A DNA stretch of 7,786 bases from Propionibacteriaceae bacterium (GTDB lineage Bacteria; Actinomycetota; Actinomycetes; Propionibacteriales; Propionibacteriaceae): positions 1-7,786 of the forward strand of contig JAKDIK010000116.1 of assembly GCA_030450535.1 (NCBI GenBank), read 5' to 3'. This document shows, in pieces, positions 1 through 7,300 of the stretch. Under the pieces are notes generated by a model that saw nothing but the letters and a program-made list of their open reading frames with translations, did no database searches and was not told where the DNA came from. The position numbers and the translations under genes are program-made. Position 1 is the stretch's first letter; each line of letters opens with the position of its first letter.

Positions 1-1
1 C

Positions 2-193
2 GCCATCGTGGGCGGCAATCCGGCGCGGCTGATCCGGCACCGCTTCGCCGAGGCGGAACGCGCCATGCTTCTCGAACTGCGCTGGTGGGACTGGACCGAT
101 GCGCAGATCGGCGCGGTGCCGCCGATCGGCCGGGCGATCACCGCGGCCAGGGCGAATCCGGCGGTGCGGGTGCCCGCGGCCGTGGGGTCGTAG
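2..193 (+). pseudogene. C-terminal fragment of a CatB/Vat-type hexapeptide acetyltransferase (5' end outside window, 3' end replaced)
   Basis: The frame is open from the left edge (base 2) to a TAG at 191-193. Its first ~37 residues read AIVGGNPARLIRHRF, then a Glu/Ala-rich helix, then LLELRWWDWTDAQI. The GGNPA-x-x-I-R-x-RF and WWDW elements are the classic C-terminal end of xenobiotic acetyltransferases of the left-handed beta-helix family (chloramphenicol acetyltransferase type B, streptogramin Vat and many sugar/antibiotic O-acetyltransferase relatives). These are cytoplasmic acetyl-CoA-dependent enzymes. Homology ends around base 112; the remaining ~27 residues are only the antisense reading of narK, so the natural C-terminus is lost. 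The active-site His and the hexapeptide coil lie outside the window, so the substrate cannot be stated and no resistance function should be assumed. It faces narK tail to tail and has no functional link to nitrate respiration. The residues resemble alphaproteobacterial versions to my eye, but that is impressionistic. Confidence 0.6.
103..130. other. Junction between acetyltransferase fragment and narK, with a short direct repeat
   Basis: To the left the plus strand codes for an acetyltransferase C-terminus (good to about base 112); to the right the minus strand codes for NarK (good down to about base 115). The two homologies abut within a few bases and no insertion sequence lies between them. 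GATCGGC occurs twice, at 106-112 and 124-130, and the surrounding ten bases (103-112 and 121-130) match at nine positions. Such microhomology fits illegitimate recombination, but equally a false overlap in assembly. Confidence 0.6.
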
Positions 194-958
194 TCGTAGA
201 CGTTGCCCAGATACGTCGGCAGGTAGTTCGAGAAGGCGACGAACGCGCCGAAGACGATCGCGTACATGAAGCACAGCATCCAGGTCTCCTTCAGCGCGAA
301 GGCGGCCTTGAGCTTGGGCATCATGGGCGTGGGCTCCAGTCCGCGTCGCGTGGGCGACTCGCGCAGCGCGATCCAGCTGATCGCGGCCATGGCGGCCACC
401 AGCACCGCGATCAGCACGTGGGCGCCCATGTAGCCCAGACCCGCCACGATGCGCGGGGTGACGAAGGCGGAGACCGCGGTGCCGACCATGCCCGCGCCGA
501 ACACGCCGGTCGCGAAGCCCTTGCGGTGGGCCTCGTACCAGGCCGAGCAGAACGGGATGCCGATCGCGAAGACCGTGCCGGCGATGCCCAGGAAGAACGA
601 GACGAAGACGAGCAGCCCGAAGCTGTTCAGCTGCCCCACGATCGCGGTGAGCAGCACGAGCGGAGCGGTCACGCCCAGGATCGCGGTGAACATGACGCGC
701 CCGCCGTAGCGGTCGGTCAGCGCCCCCACCGGGACGCGGGCCACGGAGCCGACCAGGATCGGCATGGCCACGAGGATCGAGGTCTGCCCCGCGGTGAGGT
801 CCATGGCCTGCGAGTAGCGCGAGGACAGCGGGCCGATGATGGTCCAGGCCCAGAAGCCCATCACGGAGGCCAGGGTCGCGATGATCAGGTTCCGGGTCTG
901 GCCGACCTTCAGCTCGGCGTCGACGGACGGTCGGGTGCCCTCAGCGGACATGGGTGAT

Positions 959-963
959 CTCCT
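959..963 (-). promoter_or_regulatory. narK ribosome binding site
   Basis: The minus strand reads AGGAG here, seven bases before the ATG at 951. This is a good Shine-Dalgarno match and supports 951 as the narK start. Its presence suggests narK is translated independently rather than by coupling to narI, which ends 74 bases upstream. Confidence 0.75.
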
Positions 964-971
964 GGTGGTCG

Positions 972-992
972 GCGCCGCGCTCGAGGCGGCGC
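972..992 (-). other. GC-rich hairpin in the narI-narK spacer
   Basis: GCGCCGC (972-978) pairs perfectly with GCGGCGC (986-992) around a seven-base loop that contains the palindrome CTCGAG. It lies downstream of the narI stop and about nine bases upstream of the narK ribosome binding site. There is no T-run after it on the minus strand, so it is not a clear intrinsic terminator. It could stabilise the upstream narGHJI mRNA or lower narK expression. In DNA this GC-rich, a seven-base stem can also arise by chance. Confidence 0.4.
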
Positions 993-1025
993 GAGGGTGT
1001 GCAGTGGGGCCGTGGGAGGGGCGCG

Positions 1026-1826
1026 TCAGCGGCGCCCGGAGGACGTCGGCTGGCGCTTGGGCCGGGAGGCCGACGACGGCGCGCGGTCCTGCGTCCCGAT
1101 CGGGTCCCAGCCGCGGCGCACGGGGGCGTGGCCGGTGGTGCGGCCCCGGTCCCGGGAGCGGTAGATGATGTACGGCCGGAAGAGGTAGTGCACCGGCGCC
1201 GTGAACGCGTGGATCAGGCGGGTGAACGGCCAGGCGATGAACAGCGCGAACGCGAACAGCACGTGCACCTTGAACGAGGGCGACGACGCGGCCATGGCGC
1301 CCACGTCCGGCTGCAGGATCCATATCGAGCGGAACCACGGGGAGACGGTCTCGCGGTAGTTCACGACGGTGTTGTCGAAGACCGAGATCAGCGTGGTCGC
1401 GATGCCCGCCAGCAGGGCCAGCACCAGCAGGACGTACATCATCTTGTCGTTGTTCGTGGTGGCCATGAACACCGGGCCTGTGGTGCGGCGGCGGTAGATC
1501 AGCAGGGCCAGGCCCACCAGCGTGCCGAAGCCCGCGAACATGCCGATCGTCAGCGCCATGATGTGGTACATGTACTCGGACACCCCGGCGAAGTCCGTCC
1601 AGGACTTGGGGATGACCAGGCCCACGATGTGCCCGATCAGCACCGCCAGGATCCCGAAGTGGAACAGCGGCGAGGCGATCCGCAGCAGCTTCCCCTCGTA
1701 CAGGGACGACGAGCGGGTGGTCCAGCCGAACTGGTCGTACTTGTAGCGCCAGATCGTGCCGCCGATGAAGATCAGCAGCACCACGTAGGGCAGCACACCC
1801 CACAGCAGGATGTCGGTGGTGTTCAT
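1026..1826 (-). CDS. narI: Respiratory nitrate reductase gamma subunit (cytochrome b)
   Basis: NarI is the 266-residue integral membrane diheme cytochrome b that oxidises quinol (menaquinol in actinobacteria) and passes electrons to NarH. Five hydrophobic spans are visible, at about residues 5-26, 52-72, 84-112, 128-152 and 186-206. The four axial heme histidines are in place: His56 and His66 (FHFGILAVLIGH) in TM2, and His188 and His206 (KVHVLFAFALF...LIHAF) in TM5, almost the same numbering as E. coli NarI (56, 66, 187, 205). The N-terminus YKYDQFGWTTRSSSLYEGK is typical. After residue ~222 comes a hydrophilic Arg/Pro/Ser-rich tail of about 44 residues that makes it longer than E. coli NarI. 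The ATG at 1826 is six bases after the narJ stop; the only Shine-Dalgarno-like run is a weak AGGGA at 1837-1841 inside narJ, so translation is probably coupled. Identity is secure. Confidence 0.96.
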   Translation of the reverse strand: MNTTDILLWGVLPYVVLLIFIGGTIWRYKYDQFGWTTRSSSLYEGKLLRIASPLFHFGILAVLIGHIVGLVIPKSWTDFAGVSEYMYHIMALTIGMFAGFGTLVGLALLIYRRRTTGPVFMATTNNDKMMYVLLVLALLAGIATTLISVFDNTVVNYRETVSPWFRSIWILQPDVGAMAASSPSFKVHVLFAFALFIAWPFTRLIHAFTAPVHYLFRPYIIYRSRDRGRTTGHAPVRRGWDPIGTQDRAPSSASRPKRQPTSSGRR

Positions 1827-1832
1827 GCGGTC

Positions 1833-2660
1833 TCAGTCCCTGGAGCTCGTGGAGGCGGCGGCCTCGCGTCGGTGGGTGGGGGTGCAGCCTGCAGCGGCAT
1901 GCGCGGCCGAGGGATGGGTCGCCGGATCCACAGGCACGGCACCTGCCGCCCCGCCGGTCATCCCCGAGGCCGAGGAGTCGGACAGCGGCAGCAGCCGCGG
2001 ATCGAACGGCTGCAGGCCCACGGTCTCGGTGGGAGGGCCGTAGCCGGCCATGCGCATCACGGCGTCGCGGTCCTCCGGGGAGGCTCCGGGCAGCGTGGTG
2101 CACACGAGCTCGACGATCCCCAGGTGCGGGAGGCCGTCGTCCTTCAGCGCCAGGCGCAGCAGCTCCAGCGAGGGCCGGTAGCGCTGCAGCAGCTCTGCGC
2201 CGTCGTCGGGGGCCACGAGCGCTGCGAACTCCAGGACCACGGGGAGGTGATCGGGCAGCTCCGAGTCGTCCAGGCGGAACCCGTGCTCGGCGTAGAGCTC
2301 CTTGAACGACAGCAGCGACTCGCCGCGGCGACGGGTGTCGCCGTCGGTCCAGTACGTGAGGTGGAGGCTGTGCCGGCGCGAGAGGTCGTACTCCTGGACC
2401 CAGTCGCCCTGGACCTCGGCCAGCGGCTTGGAGAGCATCCACTGCTCGAGGCGGTCCACCGGCGCCGGATCCACCCCGACCTCCTGCAGCGCCGCGCGGA
2501 TCTGCGGGATCCGCCCGAGCAGCTCCCGGTCCGGGTAGCCCAGCAGAAGTGCCGCCGACTGGCGCACTACTGCGGAGCGCTGGGGGTCGGCATCGCGCCA
2601 CGGCGCCGTCTCGACGGTGCCCTTGCCGCCCAGCCCGAAGATCCTGGCCAGCAGGCTCAT
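1833..2660 (-). CDS. narJ: Nitrate reductase molybdenum cofactor assembly chaperone
   Basis: NarJ is a cytoplasmic redox-enzyme maturation protein. It is not part of the final enzyme; it binds apo-NarG, allows insertion of Mo-bisMGD and of the FS0 cluster, and delays membrane docking until NarGH is loaded. Family marks are the all-helical core, LLLGYPD (residues 38-44), the motif YDLSRRHSLHLTYWTDGDTR (91-110) followed by RRGESLL, and ELPDHLPVVLEF (134-145). The core ends near residue 226. A tail of about 49 residues rich in Ala, Ser, Thr, Pro and Gly follows, giving 275 residues against about 206-240 in many homologues. The ATG at 2660 overlaps the narH stop as ATGA and has GGGGGAG at 2666-2672, five bases upstream. 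It sits between narH and narI, the standard position in nar operons. Confidence 0.95.
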   Translation of the reverse strand: MSLLARIFGLGGKGTVETAPWRDADPQRSAVVRQSAALLLGYPDRELLGRIPQIRAALQEVGVDPAPVDRLEQWMLSKPLAEVQGDWVQEYDLSRRHSLHLTYWTDGDTRRRGESLLSFKELYAEHGFRLDDSELPDHLPVVLEFAALVAPDDGAELLQRYRPSLELLRLALKDDGLPHLGIVELVCTTLPGASPEDRDAVMRMAGYGPPTETVGLQPFDPRLLPLSDSSASGMTGGAAGAVPVDPATHPSAAHAAAGCTPTHRREAAASTSSRD

Positions 2661-4339
2661 CGCGGCTCCCCCTTCGACCCGGGGGACGAGCTCTCCGGGA
2701 ACAGCCCGTACGGGGTCCCGTTGCCGTCCCAGTTCAGGAGGTTCACCCGGCCCGACATCTCGGAGGCACCCGCAGGCGAGTCAGCGGTCTGGCGCGCCTT
2801 GAGCGTGGCGAAGTTCTCGACCGCCACCGGCATGGGGCGCCCGGAGGCCTCGCCGAGACCGCCCATCTGGCCCATGCCCGGGCCGCCGTCGCCATCCAGG
2901 GAGCAGCCCATCTCCTCGAGGTTGTGGGCGTCCTCGGTGTGCGCGGTGGGGATGACGTAGCGCTCGGAGTACTTGGCGATCGCCATGAGGCGGTACATCT
3001 CGTACATCTGCGAGCCGGTCATGCCCACGGCCTGGGCGATCGACTCATCGGCCTGGTCGCCCAGGGTGATGTCGCGCATGTAGGAGCGCATGGCCGCCAG
3101 CTTGCGCAGCACGTTCGTGATGATCTCGGTGTCCCCGGCCGTGAACAGCTCGGCCAGGTACTCCACCGGGATGCGCAGCGAGTCGATCGCCCCGAACAGG
3201 ACGTCGAGGTCCTGGCCGTCGTGGCCCTGGGTGGACAGAAGGTCCACGATCGGCGACAGCGGCGGGACGTACCAGACCATCGGCATGGTGCGGTACTCGG
3301 GGTGCAGGGGCAGGGCCACCCGCAGCTCCTTGGCCAGCTTGTAGACGGGCGACTTGCGCGCGGCCTCCATCCAGTCGTCGGGGATGCCGTCGGCGCGGGC
3401 CTGGCGCTGGACCTCGGGGTCGTTCGGGTCGAGCATCAGGTCGAGCTGGGCCTCGTAGAGGTCCTTCTCATCCGGGGTCGCAGCGGCCTCGGTGACGCGA
3501 TCGGCGTCGTAGAGGAAGATGCCGATGTAGCGCATGCGACCCACGCAGGTCTCGGCGCAGACCGTGGGGATGCCGACCTCCACGCGGGGGTAGCAGAACG
3601 TGCACTTCTCGGCCTTGCCCGTCTTGTGGTTGTAGTAGATCTTCTTGTAGGGGCAGCCGGTGATGCACTGGCGCCAGCCGCGGCACTGATCCTGATCGAC
3701 CAGCACGATGCCGTCCTCGGCGCGCTTGTAGATCGCCCCCGACGGGCAGGCCGCCATGCAGGACGGGTTCAGGCAGTGCTCGCAGATCCGCGGCAGGTGG
3801 AACATGAAGGTCTTCTCGAAGTCCAGCTTGATGCGGTCCTCCGAGTCCCGGCGCAGCTTCTGCAGCACCGGGTCCTGGGACTCCGTGGCCTCGATGCCGC
3901 CCAGGGAGTCGTCCCAGTTCGCCGACCACTCGATCTTGGTGTCCTTGCCGGTGATCAGCGACTTGGGCTTGGCCACCGGGAAGTCGTCCGAGGCCGGAGC
4001 CGAGACGAGGTTCTCGTAGTCGTAGGTCCACGGCTCGTAGTAGTCGTCCAGGTGCGGCTGCACCGGCGAGGCGAAGATGCCGAAGAGCTTCTGCAGGCGG
4101 CTGCCCGACTTGAGCTGCAGGTTGCCGCGGCGGTTGAGCGTCCAGCCACCGCGCCACTTCTCCTGGTCCTCGTAGCGGCGCGGATAGCCCTGCCCGGGGC
4201 GGGTCTCCACGTTGTTGAACCAGACGTACTCGGTGCCGGCGCGGTTGGTCCACGCCTGCTTGCACGTCACGGAGCACGTGTGGCACCCCAGGCACTTGTC
4301 GAGGGTCATGACCATCGCGGTCTGAGCCATGATGCGCAT
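2657..4339 (-). CDS. narH: Respiratory nitrate reductase beta subunit (iron-sulfur)
   Basis: NarH is the 560-residue cytoplasmic-face electron transfer subunit that relays electrons from NarI hemes to NarG. All four Cys groups are visible: Cys16, 19, 22 and 26 (KCLGCHTCSVTC); Cys186, 189, 194 and 198 (CEHCLNPSCMAAC); Cys219, 225 and 229 with Trp222 in CRGWRQC; and Cys246, 249, 261 and 265. The Trp in place of a Cys is the family's mark for the [3Fe-4S] cluster; the others carry [4Fe-4S]. The start at 4339 is chosen because AGGAGGT lies nine bases upstream (4349-4355) and because it puts the first Cys at residue 16, as in E. coli. An internal ATG at 4330 fits less well. The reading frame is open further upstream, but that part is antiphase to narG. 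The narG stop and narH start share one base (TGATG). Length is close to other actinobacterial NarH (~558) and longer than E. coli (512), with a Gly/Met-rich linker at about 483-500. Confidence 0.97.
   Translation of the reverse strand: MRIMAQTAMVMTLDKCLGCHTCSVTCKQAWTNRAGTEYVWFNNVETRPGQGYPRRYEDQEKWRGGWTLNRRGNLQLKSGSRLQKLFGIFASPVQPHLDDYYEPWTYDYENLVSAPASDDFPVAKPKSLITGKDTKIEWSANWDDSLGGIEATESQDPVLQKLRRDSEDRIKLDFEKTFMFHLPRICEHCLNPSCMAACPSGAIYKRAEDGIVLVDQDQCRGWRQCITGCPYKKIYYNHKTGKAEKCTFCYPRVEVGIPTVCAETCVGRMRYIGIFLYDADRVTEAAATPDEKDLYEAQLDLMLDPNDPEVQRQARADGIPDDWMEAARKSPVYKLAKELRVALPLHPEYRTMPMVWYVPPLSPIVDLLSTQGHDGQDLDVLFGAIDSLRIPVEYLAELFTAGDTEIITNVLRKLAAMRSYMRDITLGDQADESIAQAVGMTGSQMYEMYRLMAIAKYSERYVIPTAHTEDAHNLEEMGCSLDGDGGPGMGQMGGLGEASGRPMPVAVENFATLKARQTADSPAGASEMSGRVNLLNWDGNGTPYGLFPESSSPGSKGEPR
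2666..2672 (-). promoter_or_regulatory. narJ ribosome binding site
   Basis: The minus strand reads GGGGGAG here, five bases before the narJ ATG at 2660 and inside the last codons of narH. Together with the ATGA overlap it supports this start and coupled translation of narH and narJ. Confidence 0.6.
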
Positions 4340-7300
4340 CAGTACTGGACCTCCTGCGAGCGCTTGCGGACGACCGAGGTGACATCTCGGTTGTTGCCGG
4401 TGGGGCCGTGGTAGTTGAACGCCCAGGACTGCTGGGCGTAGCCGCCCACCATGTGCGTGGGCTTGAGCATGATCCGGGTGACCGAGTTGTGGATGCCGCC
4501 GCGGCGGCCGGTGGCCTCGGACTTGGGGACGTCGATCGTGCGCTCCTGCGCGTGGTGGACGAAGACCGCTCCGGGGCGCATGCGGCTGGTGACGATCGCC
4601 CGCCCCACGAACACGCCGTTGGTGTTCACGCACTCGACCCAGTCGTTGTCCCTGACCTCGATCAGCGCCGCGTCCTCGTCCGACATCCACACCGACGTGC
4701 CGCCTCGCGAGAGCGAGAGCATGAACAGGTTGTCCTGGTACTCGGAGTGGATGGACCACTTGTTGTGCGGGGTCAGGTAGCGCACGGCCACCGAGAGGTC
4801 CCCGCGCTCGCCGAGCCGCGGCTCGCCGAACAGCGCCGCGCTGTTCAGCGGCGGCCGGTAGGTCGGCAGGTTCTCGCCCATGTCCGACATCCAGTCGTGG
4901 TCCAGGAAGAAGTGCATGCGCCCGGTGAGGGTGTGGAACGGCTTGAGCCGCTCGATGTTCACCGTGAAGGGGGCGTAGCGCCGTCCGCCCGTCTCCGAGC
5001 CGGACCACTCCGGGGAGGTGATGACCGGCACCGGGGCTGCCTGGGTGTCCGCGAAGGTGATCTTCTTCTCCTCCGAGCCCAGCGCCAGGTCGTGCAGCTG
5101 CTTGCCCACGCGCTTCTCGAGGGTCTTGAAGCCCTGCACAGCCAGCTCGCCGTTGGTGGTCCCGGACAGCGCCAGGATGGCCTCGGCCATGCGGGCGTCG
5201 GTCTCGATCGCGGGTCGGCCCTCAGCCGCACCGGAGTCGAAGACTCCGTGCTTGCGCCCCAGCGCCTCGACCTCGTGGTTGACGTCGAAGGTGATGTTCT
5301 TGGTGGTCAGCCCGAGCTTGTCCGCCAGCGGGCCGAGCGCCACGAACTTGTCGCCGATCGCGGTGTAGTCGCGCTCCACGACCTTGAGGTTGGGGAAGTT
5401 CTTCCCCGGCACCGCCGGAAGGTCCGTGCCGCGCCACTCGGGAACGTGCCCGCCGGGCTGGTTGATCTGCCCCGGGGTGTCATGGGTGATCGCGGTGGCC
5501 ACCAGGTCGTGCCGGGTGTCCAGACGGCCCTTGGACAGGCGCGCGACCTCGTCCGAGAGCAGCCGGAACAGCTCGTGATCCGTCTTGGCCTCCCACGGCG
5601 GGGTGATCGCCGGGTTGAAGGCATGGACGTACGGGTGCATGTCCGTGGAGGAGAGGTCGAACTTCTCGTACCAGGTGGCGGCCGGGAAGACGACGTCCGA
5701 GAGCAGCGTGGACGACGTCATGCGGAAGTCCGCCGAGACCAGCAGGTCGAGCTTGCCCTCCGGCGCCTTCTCGTGCCAGGCGACGTCGCGGGGCTTGTGG
5801 TCCACGTGGTCCTGGCCCAGCACGTTGTTCTGCGTGCCCAGCAGGTGCTTGAGGAAGTACTCCTCGCCCTTGGCGGAGGAGCCCAGCAGGTTCGAGCGCC
5901 ACAGCACGAGCGTGCGCGCCCAGTTCGCCTCCGCGTCCGGGTCCTCGACCGCGAACTGCAGCTTCCCGGCCTTGGCCTGATCGGCGACCCACTGGCCCTC
6001 CGATTCGGCCTCCCCGCGCTCGACGGCAGCCGCTGCGGCGTCGGCGACGTCGAGCGGGTTCTGCGTGAACTGCGGGTAGAACGGCATCCAGCCCAGGCGC
6101 GTGGACTGGGCCACGACGTCAGCGGTGTGCATGCCGTTCAGATGGCCCTTGGCCAGCGGGGACTGCAGGTGCGCCGAGGAGTGGCCGTCCTGGCGGAACT
6201 GGTCGGTGTGCATGTACCAGAACGCGGTGCCGATCATGAACCGCGGCGGGCGCGACCAGTCGCTGGCGGAGGCCATGGTGGCCCACCCGGTGATGGGACG
6301 GGCCTTCTCCTGACCCACGTAGTGCGCCCAGCCGCCGCCGTTGCGGCCCTGGCAGCCGCACAGCATGAGCATGGCCAGGATCGCGCGGTAGGTGACATCG
6401 CCGTGGTACCACTGGCACAGCCCGCCGCCCAGGATGATCATGGACCGACCGCCGGAGCGCTCGGCGTTGGCGGCGAACTCGCGGGCCACGCGGATCGCGG
6501 CCTCGGCCGGGACGGAGGAGATGGCCTCCTGCCATGCGGGGGTGTAGGCGGTCTCGGCGTCGTCGTAGCCGGCGGACCACTGGCCCGGCAGGCCGTCGCG
6601 CCCGACCGCGTACTGGGCGAGCATCAGGTCGAAGACCGTGGTGACCGTCCGGCCCGCCACCGTGCGGACGGGCACGCCGCGGCGGACCACGGAGCCCTCG
6701 CCGGTGTCGTCGACGAAGGCCGGCAGCGCGATCTCCGAAGCCGCCCCGTCCCAGTCGCCCAGGTCCATGATCGACAGCGCCGGGTCGTGGCCCTCGAGGT
6801 CCAGGTTCCAGTCGCCCTCATCCTGGGCGTTGTAGCGGAAGCCCATGGAGCCCTTGGGGATGAAGGCCTCGCCCGTGGCGCGCTCGAGCATCACGGTCTT
6901 GAACGCGGGATCCGCCTGATCCGAGCCGAGGTCCTCGGCGGTGACGAACTTGCCCGGGACGGTCTGCCCGTTCTCGTCGGTGACCAGGGTGACCAGGAAC
7001 GGGAGGTCCGTGAACTGCTTGACGTAGTCCTCGAAGAACGGGGTCCGCTTGTGCGCGAAGTGCTCCGTGAGGATGACCTGGCCCATGCTCATGGCCAGCG
7101 CGGCGTCCGAGCCGGGCTGGGCGGGCAGCCACTCGTCGGCGAACTTGGTGCTGTCCGCGTAGTCCGGGGAGACCGAGACGACCTTGGTGCCGCGGTAGCG
7201 CACCTCCGCGACCCAGTGGGCGTCCGGGGTGCGGGTCACGGGGATGTTGGAGCCCCACATCATGAGGTAGGTGGCATCCCACCAGTCCCCGGACTCCGGG

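Larger units (their letters stand above)
1..951 (-). pseudogene. narK: NarK-type nitrate/nitrite MFS transporter, 3'-truncated by a foreign junction
   Basis: This is a major facilitator protein of the NarK/NasA nitrate-nitrite porter family, an inner-membrane carrier that would supply nitrate to the inward-facing NarG site and remove nitrite. The start ATG (951-949) has an AGGAG seven bases upstream. Visible hydrophobic spans are roughly at residues 22-42, 57-77, 86-107, 112-134, 148-168, 176-196, 228-249 and 262 onward. The TM2 motif GSVARVPVGALTDRYGGR (residues 68-85) holds Arg72, matching the substrate-binding Arg of TM2 in E. coli NarK, and RPIGG (274-278) holds the TM8 Arg. TM5 carries FGAGMVGTAVSAF. 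Homology stops at about residue 279 of an expected ~400-450, just where LSDR-like sequence should follow. The frame then stays open to the window edge for 38 residues, but these are antisense acetyltransferase sequence. TM9-12 are missing, so the encoded protein would not transport. It lies 74 bases after narI and is probably the last gene of the nar operon. If the junction is an assembly error, the true gene is intact. Confidence 0.85.

Noticed and set aside
85..957. A 290-codon open frame on the plus strand opposite narK
   Set aside because: The product is extremely rich in Arg, Gly, Asp and His with no fold signature; the minus-strand NarK reading is convincing.
1852..1865. Five-base inverted repeat (GAGGC/GCCTC) near the narJ 3' end as a possible regulatory hairpin
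   Set aside because: The stem is short, lies inside low-complexity GC-rich coding sequence and has no T-run; chance is the simpler explanation.
954..2960. A 668-codon open frame on the plus strand, opposite narI, narJ and part of narH
   Set aside because: It is antisense to three clearly conserved genes and its product is an Arg/Gly/His/Gln-rich string with no recognisable domain, as expected for the complement of GC-rich coding DNA.
2549..4414. A 621-codon open frame on the plus strand opposite narH
   Set aside because: It is antisense to the conserved narH, its composition (Val/Leu/Arg/Gly/His repeats) mirrors GC-rich codons, and no domain is seen.
4339..5008. Upstream extension of the narH frame to a start near 5008
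   Set aside because: This part is narG read in another frame; the ribosome binding site at 4349-4355 and the spacing to the first Cys cluster place the start at 4339.
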